Part shown: positions 40,417 through 40,549 of the stretch, one piece after another
Position numbering within the stretch: the first letter of the stretch is position 1
Layout of the letters: every line of letters starts with the position of its first letter
NCBI GenBank assembly: GCA_902542505.1
Contig: CACBUI010000003.1
Location: forward strand, 1 to 40,549
DNA: 40,549 bases
Source of the DNA: an uncultured Alphaproteobacteria bacterium
Lineage (GTDB): Bacteria > Pseudomonadota > Alphaproteobacteria > HIMB59
Reading direction: 5' to 3'
Position numbers and translations under genes: made by a program
Notes under the pieces: generated by a model
The model's database searches: none
What the model was told of the DNA's origin: nothing
The model's input: the letters and a program-made list of their open reading frames with translations, nothing else

Positions 40417-40549
40417 TTATAAATATAAGGGTTCTGAGTCGTAAGATGACCATAAATACCATGTTACAATAGTTGAATAATTTCGCCATTTGCTAGAATA
40501 AAAAGATAATTTAGTTAAATTTTGATCTCGATAAAATTTCTTATAAGCA
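40417..40549 (-). CDS. Partial CDS, C-terminus of unknown protein (5' end beyond window)
   Basis: Minus-strand frame AYKKFYRDQNLTKLSFYSSKWRNYSTIVTWYLWSSYDSEPLYL* open to the window edge. Confidence 0.35.
   Translation of the reverse strand, partial: AYKKFYRDQNLTKLSFYSSKWRNYSTIVTWYLWSSYDSEPLYL

Overview
AT-rich (visibly low GC), densely packed bacterial chromosomal window. Gene content and style suggest a marine, SAR11/HIMB59-like alphaproteobacterium (inference only). About 33 protein genes, two tRNAs and one clear bidirectional terminator are supported. There is no rRNA, CRISPR array, transposase or integrase. Main modules, left to right: DMT and MFS transporters; ggt-mazG-tolC-lysR overlapping gene string; ArgD-like / ArgB-like / ArgC-like genes plus a P-loop (DUF1611-like) protein; AlaC-like aminotransferase; FG-GAP secreted protein; guaA-guaB; metY-hydrolase-GFA; a four-gene glucosylglycerate synthesis and phosphorolysis operon directly behind tRNA-Arg; a Liv-type ABC transporter; serC-serA-DUF1015; and a BMP-type nucleoside ABC transporter beside a xanthine-PRTase-like gene. 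Strongest non-routine observations: (1) a ~515 bp mini-element inserted at the 3' end of guaA, bounded by a 21 bp direct repeat (20/21) that re-encodes guaA's last six residues plus stop, carrying one ORF and no integrase; (2) a compact glucosylglycerate make/recycle operon; (3) a divergent N-acetylglutamate-type pathway whose first gene is a P-loop protein that could replace the missing acetyltransferase; (4) an unannotated 29-33 aa single-TM microprotein; (5) both tRNA genes abut same-strand start codons by 8-10 nt.
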